Assembly: GCA_014773175.1 (NCBI GenBank)
Contig: VXCM01003218.1
Span: 1-64,000 of the forward strand
Source: Lucifuga dentata
Lineage: Eukaryota > Chordata > Actinopteri > Ophidiiformes > Bythitidae
DNA length: 64,000 nucleotides
Direction of reading: 5' to 3'
This document shows positions 13,301-24,000 of the stretch, piece after piece. Numbering within the stretch: position 1 is the stretch's first letter; each line of letters opens with the position of its first letter. The position numbers and the translations under genes are program-made. Under the pieces are notes generated by a model. It made no database searches, had not been told where the DNA came from, and saw nothing but the letters and a program-made list of their open reading frames with translations.

Positions 13301-15394
13301 TCATCCGCCGACCCTCTCCTCCTCAGCTTCTCCTCCCATCCTCACCTCATCCTCCTCCTCTTCTCCCCATCCTCCCATCCTGTCAGCCTCCACGAGCCCA
13401 GCTCCCATCACCGGCCACTCCCTCACCCTGCTCAGAGAGGTGAAATGGAAGAACACAGCACAGCTTATTGGATGACATGATAATTTAATTTAACTTGAGG
13501 TAGAACTTAAATGTAAGCTATAAATATGAAGTTCTGTTTTAATCTCTGATGGGCTGGTGTTTGACTTTATTGTGATGCTAATGATGTGTAAATTTGAGCA
13601 GAGTAGTTGAGATGTCTTAAAATTTAATTTGATGAGATGAGATGACAGTTAACATTTAAAGTGAAATATTGCGTAAAATTCGGTGATTCACCTTTATGAT
13701 GGTGGTGTAATGGCACTTTATGAGAAGGAATGCAATTAATACTTCATGATGAGATAGGTTGATACTTCTATGTCAGAAGAAGCAAGATAAGACGATATAA
13801 AGAGACTAAGTAAATCTGACAAAAAATATAATGGTGGAGTTTTATGATTTTTTTCCATAAAAATATTATTCTCTCTGTAAGAACAAGCGTATAGAGGCGA
13901 TAGCTTCTTTAAGATTGTTCCATGGCATATGAAACAAGAAAGGGGCAACTATGTATAACTGCAATCACCTTGTGTTTTCACCAATAAAAAAAAATTTAAT
14001 TGGAGGAACAGTTGATAAGAAATCAGAAAGCATTTTTTGCAGCAATTGCATTTGATAAATTTCTTATGATATAAAATGTAGTCCTACGTTCATTTATTTG
14101 GTAACCTGATCCGTTTGACAGATGTTCTGTCGGACCCAGTGGCCATCTCCGGAAGAGTACAGCCAGCTGGAGGTCCAAACAAGCCTGGGACGCACCGACA
14201 TCGTCCGCTGGTTTAAGGACCACCGCTCGGCCCTGAAAAACGGTGAAACCTTGGACTGGATGGAAGATTTCCAAAACCTTGAGCAGCAGAAAGCAGGCCA
14301 GGAACAGAATGGGCAGAGCTCTGAGAAAGACCAGAGCCTTTCCTCAGAAGCCAAGGCTGTGAAAGGTATAATACAGTGTAGGAATTTTTATTTCTATCAA
14401 CAAAAAATGTCCTCAATTGTGTTTAATTTCATGATGATTATTGATATGATTTACTGTTGGATTTATCATTGAGGTATCATGAGCAGCACTTTTAGGGTTT
14501 ATTGATTCTGAAATATAATCGTGATGATTAATAGTTGTTTTTCACGTAGAAAACTGGGACAAAAAGTCATAATTATCGCTGTGTAAGAATATAAAAAGTT
14601 CACAACTCATCAAAAGCAGAAACCTCAAATTTCATATAGATATATTTAGAGAACACACTCAAAAAAGCACACTTTGTACATGCTGATCATGCTACTGCTA
14701 CTCATGGATGTAATAATGAGTAGTTTACAAAGTGTCGACACTGGCTAACAGTAACAGATCTTAATACTTTGTGCTTTTATTGTTTCTGTTTGTTCATCTT
14801 TATACAGGCCTTGGTGCAGTGGATGAGGAAGCTGAGAACACAGAAGCAGCAGAGCAGTCCAAGCTGTCCAGTCAAGACAAAGTCCAGTGGCTCACAGACA
14901 GACTAGACCACGCCGTGACGGACCTGAGCCGAGCCAGACCTGACCAGACCAGCTCTAACGCCACTGAGAAAGGGAGGTGGGTGGAGAGAGAGAGAGAAAG
15001 ATCTTCTGTCTCATTCGTTTCCTGATGTGAGATTCATGTTAGAAGATGAGTCAGCAGACAAAGCATTTTTTTAAAGAAATATCTGAGAAGCTATTTTAGG
15101 ATATTTGAGGCTATAAAAAAAAAAAGGGCCATGTGTGTGAGAAGAAAACGTTCAGGTGACTGTGGAAACTGAAATATTTCTAACAATTTGTAATTAACTC
15201 CTGTACTGATTTATTCAGATATTATCTGCTTCCTGTAAGGAGTCTGTTAGTATTTAAATTTAGCGTGTTTCTTCATCAGGTGGGTGAAGGTGACGGTGGC
15301 AGTGGAGGAGAGTGATGGAGGAGTGGAACGACAGCGGCTGGTATCAGACACTGATGTTCCAGCCTTGGAGCAACCCGGAAGGGTTACCGGTTGA
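7309..15394 (+). CDS. zhx2: zinc fingers and homeoboxes protein 2 (Zhx2), 11 coding exons, 905 aa
   Basis: Nuclear transcriptional regulator of the ZHX family; mammalian ZHX2 acts mainly as a repressor (AFP, H19) and pairs with ZHX1 and NF-YA. Exons: 7309-7407, 7772-8485, 8634-8846, 10072-10335, 10991-11206, 11390-11474, 11803-11988, 13027-13439, 14122-14365, 14808-14976, 15280-15394. All junctions are GT-AG and the phases agree. The start [14 protein letters not shown] matches the family N-terminus. Two C2H2 fingers lie at about residues 93-114 and 125-146. Four homeodomains follow, each with a WF-x3-R recognition helix: HD1 about 288-345 (VWFTTQR), HD2 about 478-531 (KWFSEQR), HD3 about 565-622 (CWFSERR) and HD4 about 722-785 (RWFKDHR). 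HD2, HD3 and HD4 are cut by introns. Exon 8 carries a long Ser/Pro-rich linker between HD3 and HD4. Assignment to ZHX2 rather than ZHX1 or ZHX3 rests on the finger region, the HD1 region and the neighbour derl1. Fish often keep a and b copies, which I cannot separate. Confidence 0.95.
8949..8991 (+). pseudogene. decayed copy of the 3' end of zhx2 coding exon 3
   Basis: This 43-base intronic stretch aligns without gaps to 8804-8846, the last 43 bases of the HD1 exon. The block GGCTCAAACAGGGCA is identical and most of the remainder matches, including the terminal GAG. It still reads [11 protein letters not shown] beside [11 protein letters not shown] in the exon. No splice donor follows the copy, so it is a relic rather than an alternative exon. 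Confidence 0.6.
13237..13400 (+). repeat. zhx2: TCC-rich low-complexity tract inside zhx2 exon 8
   Basis: Imperfect TCC/CCT repeats encode a Ser/Pro-rich linker between homeodomains 3 and 4. The frame stays open through the tract and agrees with the downstream splice phase, so it is translated. Such tracts are prone to length variation. Confidence 0.85.
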
Positions 15395-15805
15395 TGGTAG
15401 GTTAAAACAATCAAATATCCCTTTAAACATATCTATCAAAAAAGAAGAATAAAGACTTGGGAAACATATGGAGACATTGGATGTCCAAAATATTTGGGCC
15501 ACTTCCTCTTCTTATGAAGACCACCTATATTATTAGCCAAGTGGTGTGTTTTTCAAGATTACTCTACTTTTTGTGGCCTCTTGACTGAAGGAAATGCAGA
15601 GAACACTGTTTCGTATTGTGATGTTGGCTTGCATTTATAAATGGTGAACTGTCCCTTTAAGATGCCACAGCTGCAGCCTCTAGCTTCCCAGGAAGTTATT
15701 AGTGTGTAATTAACTCTGATTGGTCCTTTGAAAAGGTGACCTGCTGGGATGACAGGGTGGTATTTGGACCACATGATCATTAGCATCACTCATAGACATG
15801 TGGGT

Positions 15806-15806
<1 letters not shown>

Positions 15807-15841
<35 letters not shown>
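15807..15841. repeat. AC microsatellite
   Basis: An uninterrupted alternating AC tract of about 35 bases downstream of the zhx2 stop codon. Confidence 0.95.
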
Positions 15842-15844
<3 letters not shown>

Positions 15845-16289
15845 CATGCAGCATTATTGTCACCGGAAGTCAGGACTTACTTCCTGTGACATGACACACA
15901 CGTGCAGTGTGAGTTTCTGAAAGCTCTTAATGACAAATTGCGTTCTTTGTAGCCATTATATTTAGAATTTCACTCTGTCGCTGTTTGTAATTTGAGGACT
16001 TTTGACGTTTTCAGTGACCACCGCCATCGTTTTATAAGCCAAAGTAGGCTACACTTGAAAGAAATTAGCTTTTTCCAGATGGATTTCTACATCAAATTAA
16101 TTTCTTGTTGAGATGAGCAACTTTGGATTAAAATAAGGGTGTGTGTTGTGTTACAGGACCATATTATGCTCTCTGATTTTTTCTGTCATTTTTATCGTGT
16201 AATATATTCAGGAGTTTGTGTTGAACATTGTCAAAGTTGCAAAACTTGAGGTTCACACCTAAAGAAATAATCCAAAAGAAATCAGTCCT

Positions 16290-16520
16290 GAGCTGCACTT
16301 GGCAGAGCTGGCCAATCAGAACAGAGCGGGCTTTTCAAAAGAGGGCCATACAAAAATAGTACTTAAAATGACCTGTTTTCACTCAGTCTGCACAGCAGTG
16401 TTGCAGCAAGAAACAGTAGACCTGGAGAATTGGTTTTTTTTGCACATTAAATCATTCCAAAGCTTTTACATTAGACCAATAAATTAAATTAAGAACATAA
16501 AAATCTGTATTGTGTCCCCT
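16290..16520 (+). repeat. dispersed repeat, copy 2
   Basis: Diverged relative of the repeat at 1757-1970, in the same orientation. It shares the blocks around 'ccaatcagaaca', 'gcgggcttttc', 'cctgttttcactcagt' and 'gcacattaaatcatt'. It ends in 'gtgtcccctttaa'. It is probably part of a longer non-autonomous element starting near 16150. Confidence 0.7.
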
Positions 16521-16609
16521 TTAAATACAAGGAAGGGGTCAAAAAGTTAATACTTTCCATATGAACAATAACCAAAATGTAATTAAATAAGACACTGTCA
16601 TTGTAACAG

Positions 16610-17240
16610 CCTAACAGCATAGGCTCTGCTGCCCCCTCCCTCTGGAACAACCTCCCCGTGCACATCCGTCAAGCTAACACCCTGTCCACCGCCACCCATG
16701 TAACTTATATTTTACTCATCATAACGTTGCTTTCATATTGACTAAACTGACACTGGATCATTGATTATTTGCTGTTCATATTATTCTGTAATATTTCCTT
16801 GTTTTTAATCTTTGTAATTTACCTGTTTCTACACCTGCGGCTCCTATTGCACACCCGGTCATTTGAGGAGAGGAAATCTCTCTCTAAATAGCCTCTCTTG
16901 AGGTTTCTTCCATTTTCCTTCTATAATAAGGTTTTTGGGGAGTTTTTTTTCTCGTCTTCTTAGAGAACTTGGGCTGGATCAGGAATCGCTAATGTGCCGG
17001 TCTTTAAAGCCGTTTGAGACATTGCACGTGTTCCTGGGCTACAAATAAACTTGACTTGGCTTGACTTGACTCAAAACCCATCTCTTTGGACTTGCTTTCC
17101 CCACCAATACTCCCTTAATCCTTAATATTTATGCTATTGTTTTATTTTGTCTTGGTTTTTTTTTTTTTGTATGTGTGTGTGTCTTGTAAAGCGACTTTGG
17201 GTATCTAGAAAAGTGCCATATGAATGGAAATAAAGTTCTG
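16610..17240 (+). mobile_element. non-LTR retrotransposon remnants, one nested in another
   Basis: About 16625-16700 reads SAAPSLWNNLPVHIRQANTL and about 17070-17120 reads LKTHLFGLAFPTNTPLI. Together these are the conserved C-terminal end of reverse-transcriptase ORFs in L2/CR1-like LINEs. They are followed by a typical 3' tail (cttgtaaagcgactttgggt, then aataaa). The two halves are separated by about 370 bases of another element. That insert ends in repeated 'gacttg' units after 'gggctacaaataaa', like other fish non-LTR 3' ends. Both elements are 5'-truncated and dead. The family assignment is approximate. Confidence 0.7.
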
Positions 17241-17366
17241 AAATGCATATTTTTGTAAGACATAATATTTTTCCTTCTGAAATTTTAACCAAAAACTGAC
17301 ATCATTAGCTGTTTTGCTTAACAAGCTGCTGAGCTCCTTTCATCCTCTGCTTTGATTCTGTTCCAG

Positions 17367-19030
17367 ATGGAGGAGACTGAGTGCTGAGTCGCCGTCCATC
17401 ATGAGATGACTCACAGTGGCCAAATGTGGAATCAGAGATGTAACTGCTTGCCTGTGATGTCATCACAAAGCACCAGGGACTGGAGTTCCATGTTGAAGCA
17501 CTGATTCGTGGTGCTGATGCCGACATAAGAGGAGTGCCAAAGCTGGACTTGATGCATTGTTCTTACTCCTGAAACACTTTTTAAAAAAAGGGCCCTTGTA
17601 AATATGTTTGTGTATTGTAAAAGAAAAAGCTTTGTACAGTTTTTCTGGGTGGGCAGGTTTTGTTACATTTTTAAAGAAAAGTCTTGACTGATGCCCCAAA
17701 AAGCTGGAATGTTTTTGTTGTTATTGCTGTTTCTGTTCTTTAAAGATCAAAATGTATAAAAGTCTCAGTTATTCCCGATAAATCAGACCTATTTTTGAAA
17801 AATCACAACAGCGCACTACGCGTTGAGTTGTCTTTGATGGCACTTACATATAATCCAGTGGTAGCAATAGATATCCTCATGATACGACACTTCATCTCTA
17901 CATTAGGTGTTCAGACTGTCAGGAAACTGCAACTGTTCCTTTTCTCTTGCACTCATAGAATTTCGCTGGTGAGGCAGAAACTGGAAAACAGCCTCAAAAG
18001 TGCAAGAGGAGCATTTATAAGGAAATAAATTTTTAGGCGGGGTGAACACAGCCACAGCCTTACTGTCAAACAGGCACATGAGCAGACCAAGGACAAACTG
18101 CATTAGGGTGGATGGATGGATGAATGAATGAATGCACAGTACATGTTCACTAGTAGTATCTTTATAATCAGCTGGTGTGTTCTTGTATCAATACCTGGGG
18201 CATGTTGCAGAGATTAAACCAGTTCAGAATGATCTCTTTCAGATATAGAAATTGTGTATTGCATAGAGAAGAGAGTGTTGTTTGATCGCGCCGTAAAGCC
18301 TTTTCACTTCTGTTATCTTACATTTCTAATCTGTAGTGCTATAAACGTTTCACTCTTCTGCCTCGCAGCTGGGTACAATGAAATCCGATTGTTCCTTAGT
18401 TTAAGAATAGTTTTGACTGAATTTGCCAAGAACATTGAGGTGAAATTGTCTCGTGCATGTTAAAATAATTGAAGCTCCATTACTCGAACCATGTCAGATA
18501 TCTGTTTTTGCTCAGTTGTGATCTGTGAACTCTAGTCTTCTCTTTAGGCTTTCTGGCTTTATTTTGCTGTTCAAAGCAGGGTTCGGTTCGGTTGATTTTG
18601 GTGCAGTCAGATTTAAGCTGGAATCTGTTGTCAAAGTTGTCATTTGCACAAACTTAACTTTTCTTTCTCATTTTCAGACTCATTTATGGGGTATTTTGTG
18701 ATTTAAAAAAATTATATAGGCAAATTGCAAACCCTGGCATTGTGTTGGAAATTAATTAAAAAATAATGCAAAATACAGTTCATTTTGAATGGAGGATAAC
18801 CCTGGTTTGAACATCAGGAGAATGGCTGTACACTGGCTGAATGTCTGCTGCTGCTGCTGCTGCTGCTGCTTTAGTTTCACATTCAATCGAGTATCTGAGA
18901 TACTGTACTTTTGGTTGGCTAGTGTGAAAAATCGCTTGCATTTTCATTTTCTACATAAATCTGCTGTATCAATAAATACACAACCAACTAAAAAGCCTCT
19001 CTCTGTGTTTCTGTATAAAAAATAAAATGG
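17367..19030 (+). other. zhx2: probable 3' UTR of zhx2
   Basis: Unique, non-coding sequence with U-rich UTR-like composition (for example 'tgtaaatatgtttgtgtattg' near 17597). It ends near an AATAAA at about 19020. It holds a (CTG)8 tract at 18845-18869. No competing gene is seen. The extent is inferred from the acceptor at 17366 and the polyadenylation signal. Confidence 0.45.
18845..18869 (+). repeat. CTG trinucleotide tract
   Basis: Eight CTG units within the probable zhx2 3' UTR, in the sense orientation of the transcript. Confidence 0.9.
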
Positions 19031-19429
19031 AAACCTGGATTTGGAGGAAGCACAGGGAAACAGGTCTGGATTGCCTCTTTACTTAAGTACAAAATGATTT
19101 TGTACAAAACTAGTCGGACAGAGGCCCGATGCAGAGAAAGCATACAACCAGCCTGAAGAAACACAACATCACGTGAACACTGGCACGTCAGGTCACTTTT
19201 TAACAATTTTACACCCAGGTCTGGTCGAACGTGAACCTGAAGGAGTTCTTTGAAATGATGTAAGACCATTTTAATCCAAACTCAACCAACTAACAAAGGC
19301 AAACGTCTGTCTCAGATCCATGTTGCTGCACTGCAGTTTTAGGCCAACAAATCATAAATGTACCTGCAGACTCACTTTTTAGTGAGTTAAACTGCTATTT
19401 GCAGAATGCAACTCCAGAACTGTCTACTG

Positions 19430-19744
19430 CAGTGGTTCCCAAACTATGGTATGTGTATCTCTGATGGTACACAAAGTGCCCCCTGGTGGTAAAGCAGATA
19501 ATGAAAATTTCTAGACAATCGAAACAATTTAAATCTATGAAAATTCTGCTACTGTAGCAAATTATTTACAAATAAAAGTGGGTTTTAAGGGTTTTTTTTT
19601 TAAGGATTATTATAATTTTAATGATTACTCTTCTAATTAATTAGATTTGAAAATACCCCATATGCACACTATGTACTTCCTTTCTAGGTGTCAGTAAATT
19701 TCCCACACATGCACTCACAATCTGGTTCAGTTTGAGAACCACTG
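19430..19744. mobile_element. hAT-like miniature inverted-repeat element
   Basis: Starts CAGTGGTTCCCAAACT and ends AGTTTGAGAACCACTG, an almost perfect inverted pair of the CAGTGGTT...AACCACTG type usual for hAT elements. The 315 bases between are AT-rich and non-coding. An 8-base target duplication is not clear, which suggests an old copy. Confidence 0.75.
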
Positions 19745-20243
19745 TTCTGCAGCTTTGCATATTGTCAGCTATACTTGACTCAAACCCACAATTAACCTGC
19801 TTACTGTGTAACATTATGTAACATTATCATAGGTTGCATTTACACAACAAATGACAGATCTTTTTCAAGCCTCTGACCCTAATCAAAGCCAAAAATCCAA
19901 GAAGTTGTCCATAGCAAGATTATGTTGATTTGAGCCAATTGAGCCAAATTGAGAATCTCTGAACACATTTACATCATAAGCCCAAAAAAACTGCAAATAT
20001 ACTGTAGACTAAAAGGTTAGTTGTTGATAGAAAAACAAAAGTTTGTATCTGTTGTCACAGTGATTCTCAACTGGGCACACCATCATGTAAATGTGTAAGC
20101 TCTCCTTTATAATAAAAATCATTACTATAGAAATTAAATTAAAATCGCTGTTTAAATCTCTTGACTTGATCATTATACTCCTACATGATCAAAACTAGGA
20201 TTTCTGTTGATTTTTCCCAAAGAGGAAATAACTGAACTGCTGC

Positions 20244-20263
20244 TTTTTTTTTTTTTTTTTTTN

Positions 20264-20297
<34 letters not shown>
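20244..20297. repeat. poly-T / N / poly-A junction
   Basis: About 19 T, a single N at 20263, then about 34 A. A homopolymer that switches strand at an N suggests two contig ends joined at different homopolymers, not a biological palindrome. Confidence 0.8.
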
Positions 20298-20299
<2 letters not shown>

Positions 20300-21096
20300 C
20301 AGCAAAAATCCCATCTTTACCTCATTTTGGTTAAGATCAGATCGTGTGACAGAAAGATCAGCTCTGTGGCACAAAGGCTTAAAAACATCAGGCACCCATG
20401 TAAATCCAGACCCAGAGACGGTGCTCTCTAAATAGCTTCTCCCATGTTTTGCTGAGGGATAGCTGTTCAAAGCACACTCCCAGCAAGCTGGTAATTACAA
20501 TGTCATCTGATATGGCATCACAGAGAGAGAGAGAAAGCAGGAACACAACAACTAAAATCAACAGCGTGCTGGTCTGCAGCTGCAACATCTCATCCTGACA
20601 GTCCAACGGGAGGGAGGGGAAGGAAAAAGAAGAAAACACAAAGGAGGGAAGAGAAGAAAAGGGGAGGTTAAGAATCATCACGTAAAATCCATTTATTCTT
20701 ATTTTCGGCTTCACACGGACACATCCGCAGCAGTAGTAGTAGTAGTAGTAGAAGCTGGCTTTACTTGGTGAATGGAGCCTATAGCCAGAGTCTGAGTCCT
20801 GGTGTGCACTGCTTTCTTGGTTAAAATGCTTGCTTCCTCAAATTTCCTCCTGCTGTGTCCCATGAATGTGAGTTTTAAGTTGAGGTTTTCAGTTTTTCAA
20901 TTCGACTTGACGTGCGCATTCTCCGGTGGCGGGATCCCTGACAATTCACATTGTGGTGAAAATAAGAGAATGACACCGAGTGTATCCTTCAAACAGGAAG
21001 AATGTAAAGAAGCAAGCATTTTAACACAACACCAGCTGCACACCTGTTTGTGGTAGAGTAAAGGGGGACAAGCTCTCTCTCTCCTCTTTTCTCCTC

Positions 21097-24000
21097 TCAT
21101 TCATCCCCCAGGCGGAAGCCTTGGCCCCAGTTGTGACGGCCTCCTCCTCCTCCTCCTCCCCCTCCTCCCCCTCCTGCTCCTCCTGCCTGTTCCTGGGGAG
21201 CTGGTCTCCTGCTGGGAGGGACTCCAAAGCCTGACACCCCTCCCCTCCTGTTTGGGAGGAGGTGATACCTGGAGAGAAGAGGAGAGAGACGTGCGAAGGG
21301 ATGAGAGGAGAAATATTAAAATATGCTCTTTATAAACAGATCACCTTGGAACCTTTGAAATAAAGAGGTCACCAGAGTATTAGTTCTAATTAGCTTCAAT
21401 TCCTATACTGTGAGACAAAATGTTGATCCAAATTAAAGGGAAATCCTGTTTTTTGTCATCGTTTCTATCGGTTATGATTGCTAGAAGGGCAGCAAAATGA
21501 GGTCATACAACTACACAAAACTCAATTTTCTAAACCTTTTTATTTCTAAGTGAAACCAAATCATCTGAATTTTTTGTTGATGATGCAATGTGCTGTCAAG
21601 TTGCATGTGCTCACAATTGCGCTAAATACAGTCAGTCAAAATTGAATCAGGATGTAGCTCTGCAGTAATAATTTTAATCCTCCTTCATTTTCTCTTCCAA
21701 ATAAATGGTTTAGATCAGTGACTCTCAATCCTGGTCCTCAGGTATCAAAGAAATCCATATTTTCCATCTCTCTGCTCTACCCATGTCTAAACAACTAAAT
21801 TAGGTGTGTTCACTTGATCAAGATAATATAAATAAATAGAACCAGATAATATAAGTATTAACTATAGATCATAAACCTGTCTGATCGCTTGTGTGATCGC
21901 CATGTGAACTCCACTATAAAGCCAACTCCAGCAGTGATGCTGGTGAGTAAACTTGTCATAACTGATATGAATGATTGCCAAACTTATGAAAAATAAGACC
22001 CCATATTTAAGCAATGTTCACCCTCAAGGTAACACTGTCTTCCTGTGTGAGACCAAACCAAGTAAGGCATCGGTTCTTTCAGTGTAGGAGGCAGGAGGAC
22101 TTACAAGAACTCTGGTGTGGAGAGGAAGGAGCGTCCTCCCAGGTCCATGGGGTATTTGAACATCAGGAAGAAGTAAAGGTGACCCACCAGGTTCCCGATC
22201 AGCTCATTAACCACACTGCAAAAAAAAAAAAAAAAAAAAAAAGCAAAATTTTTAAAAGCACATTCACCTCAAATACTTAAACATTTGAAGGATAAATCTA
22301 TTAAATAGTGATGTGAATTTGTTGTCAAAATAAGACAGCAGAGAGGGAGGAGGTACTCACGAGCCTCCGATGATGTAGTTGAAGCCCAGAATGACCCAAG
22401 GTAGATAACATGCCTATGACAAATTAAAAATATTGTTAATATGGATGATTATGTTAATGTGGATTAATCAGGGTTTCACATTTGAGTGTTAAATAACATG
22501 TATCACAACAAAAAACAGATGAGTGTGGCCAACCCTTGCTGATAAATAGTAATTAAACTCTAATTCTCTGCTGGTATTGTTTGATGATACTTGAGATCAA
22601 AGTACCTCCTCTGTTTTACGGTGAAATTTTGCATATCAGATTATGCTGCACAGTGATTAAACATGATTGTGAGGTACCTTAAATCGCGTTCCGAACCAGA
22701 AGGAGACAATCATGTCTCTGTTGAGCTGAGCCCAGACGTACAGGACTGACATGATCAGTGGGATCATCAGCAGCTGGAAATAACATGAACAATAAGTTTA
22801 TGACTCAACAACCAAATAAGTCCTGACAAACAGAGCCAACAAGAGAACATCAGCTTTAAATAACAGCTTCCAAGTTTTCCAATGTTTTCAAAGCTTCACT
22901 TTGAAAACAAAAGATCAGGAGATTACTTTCCTGATCTAGTGGAAGTGCATACAATCAACTGCTATGTTCTGTGTTTATACTGGAACTACTTGGCATAAGT
23001 GGTTTCTTTTGCTTTCCCATCATCTCTAATTTCTCGTCTGTGATTTCCTGCTGTGGTATAAACAGAAGAGCAGACAGAGATTCTCACCTGCATGTCCATC
23101 ATCAGCCCGGTTATCTACAGCGATGGAGTCAAGGACAGCAACACTGAAGTGGTCATAGCTGGAGCCTGAAGATTAGAGAAGCTGGTGACTGGAAGGTCAC
23201 CAATTCAAAAAAGGCTGGGAAAGGAGTTTACTGCCTCTGCCCCGACCCAATCAAGAATCCCTTGAGCAAGGCATCTGACCTTGGCAAATCAATGTGTTAG
23301 AGCAACTAACTTAAATAGTGTGTAGAAAATAACTACTAAAGTAAGTCTGGAAAATAAATACTGAGTGATTGATTTGGTTATAGTTTCCCCTACATTTGTC
23401 AAATAAATGTTCATAACAACCCAGAGTGATGCTGTGCTGGGATGTTTGCTAGGCTGTACTGCGAGTGCTGTATGTGACCTAGATTAGGTTGCTCTGCTCT
23501 GCAGGGGTAGAATGCCACTGGGCCACTGGCACAGAGCCACACTGACATGGCACACTGCTGCAGAGAGGGGGGGGNGGGGGGGGGGGGGGAGAGAGAGAGA
23601 GAGAGAGAAACTGAGGTGGAGAGAGAGAGGTACAGGGAAGAGAACAGAACCGGAATGAAGCTAGAAAAGAGAGTAGAATACAAAACAGTATTCCACCTAT
23701 CAAAAGAGAAGGTTTCAAGGATTTGTGATTTTGTGATGCTACTCAGAGGATACAACAATGCAGATCCAGTTGAAGAAGAGCAGGAATACATAGTCTGCTG
23801 GTTTTCCATCAAACGCTCCTGGAAAACAAAATGAACCAATAACAAGAAAAAGTTTAACGGTACAAGAAGGTAATAAATCTCTACTGTTTGTGAATGAATA
23901 TGCAGTATTCTCACCTGTCTCTAGCCTTGTGGAGTACTGGTAGAGGAAATACAAGTTGACCAGATATAGAAAACCAGTGCCAGGGCCTACTGGAAAATAC

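Larger units (their letters stand above)
15397..17366 (+). other. zhx2: probable 3' UTR intron of zhx2
   Basis: A good donor (GATG|GTAGGT) lies two bases after the zhx2 stop. A plausible acceptor (GATTCTGTTCCAG) ends at 17366, where unique UTR-like sequence begins. The stretch between them is filled with repeats: an AC tract at 15807-15841, a dispersed repeat at about 16290-16520 and LINE remnants at about 16610-17240. This is inferred from signals only. Confidence 0.5.
19031..21096. other. intergenic region between convergent zhx2 and derl1
   Basis: No exon recognised. It includes a hAT-like MITE (19430-19744), a poly-T/N/poly-A junction (20244-20297) and an AGT tract near 20730-20751. TTTATT near 20693, which is AATAAA on the - strand, could end the derl1 transcript, so 20690-21096 is probably derl1 3' UTR. 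Confidence 0.5.

Noticed and set aside
13204..13443. Leu/Pro-rich open frame overlapping zhx2 exon 8
   Set aside because: It is the shifted reading of the TCC-rich tract. The splice phases and homeodomain continuity select the Ser/Pro frame.
21715..21750. Possible hAT terminus (cagtgactctcaatcctggt)
   Set aside because: No matching inverted end was found nearby, so it was not listed as an element. A similar lone end at about 20058 was left out for the same reason.
23411..23914. Open frame on the - strand spanning derl1 exon 3 in another frame
   Set aside because: It shadows the real derl1 exon and reads through a poly-G gap containing N.
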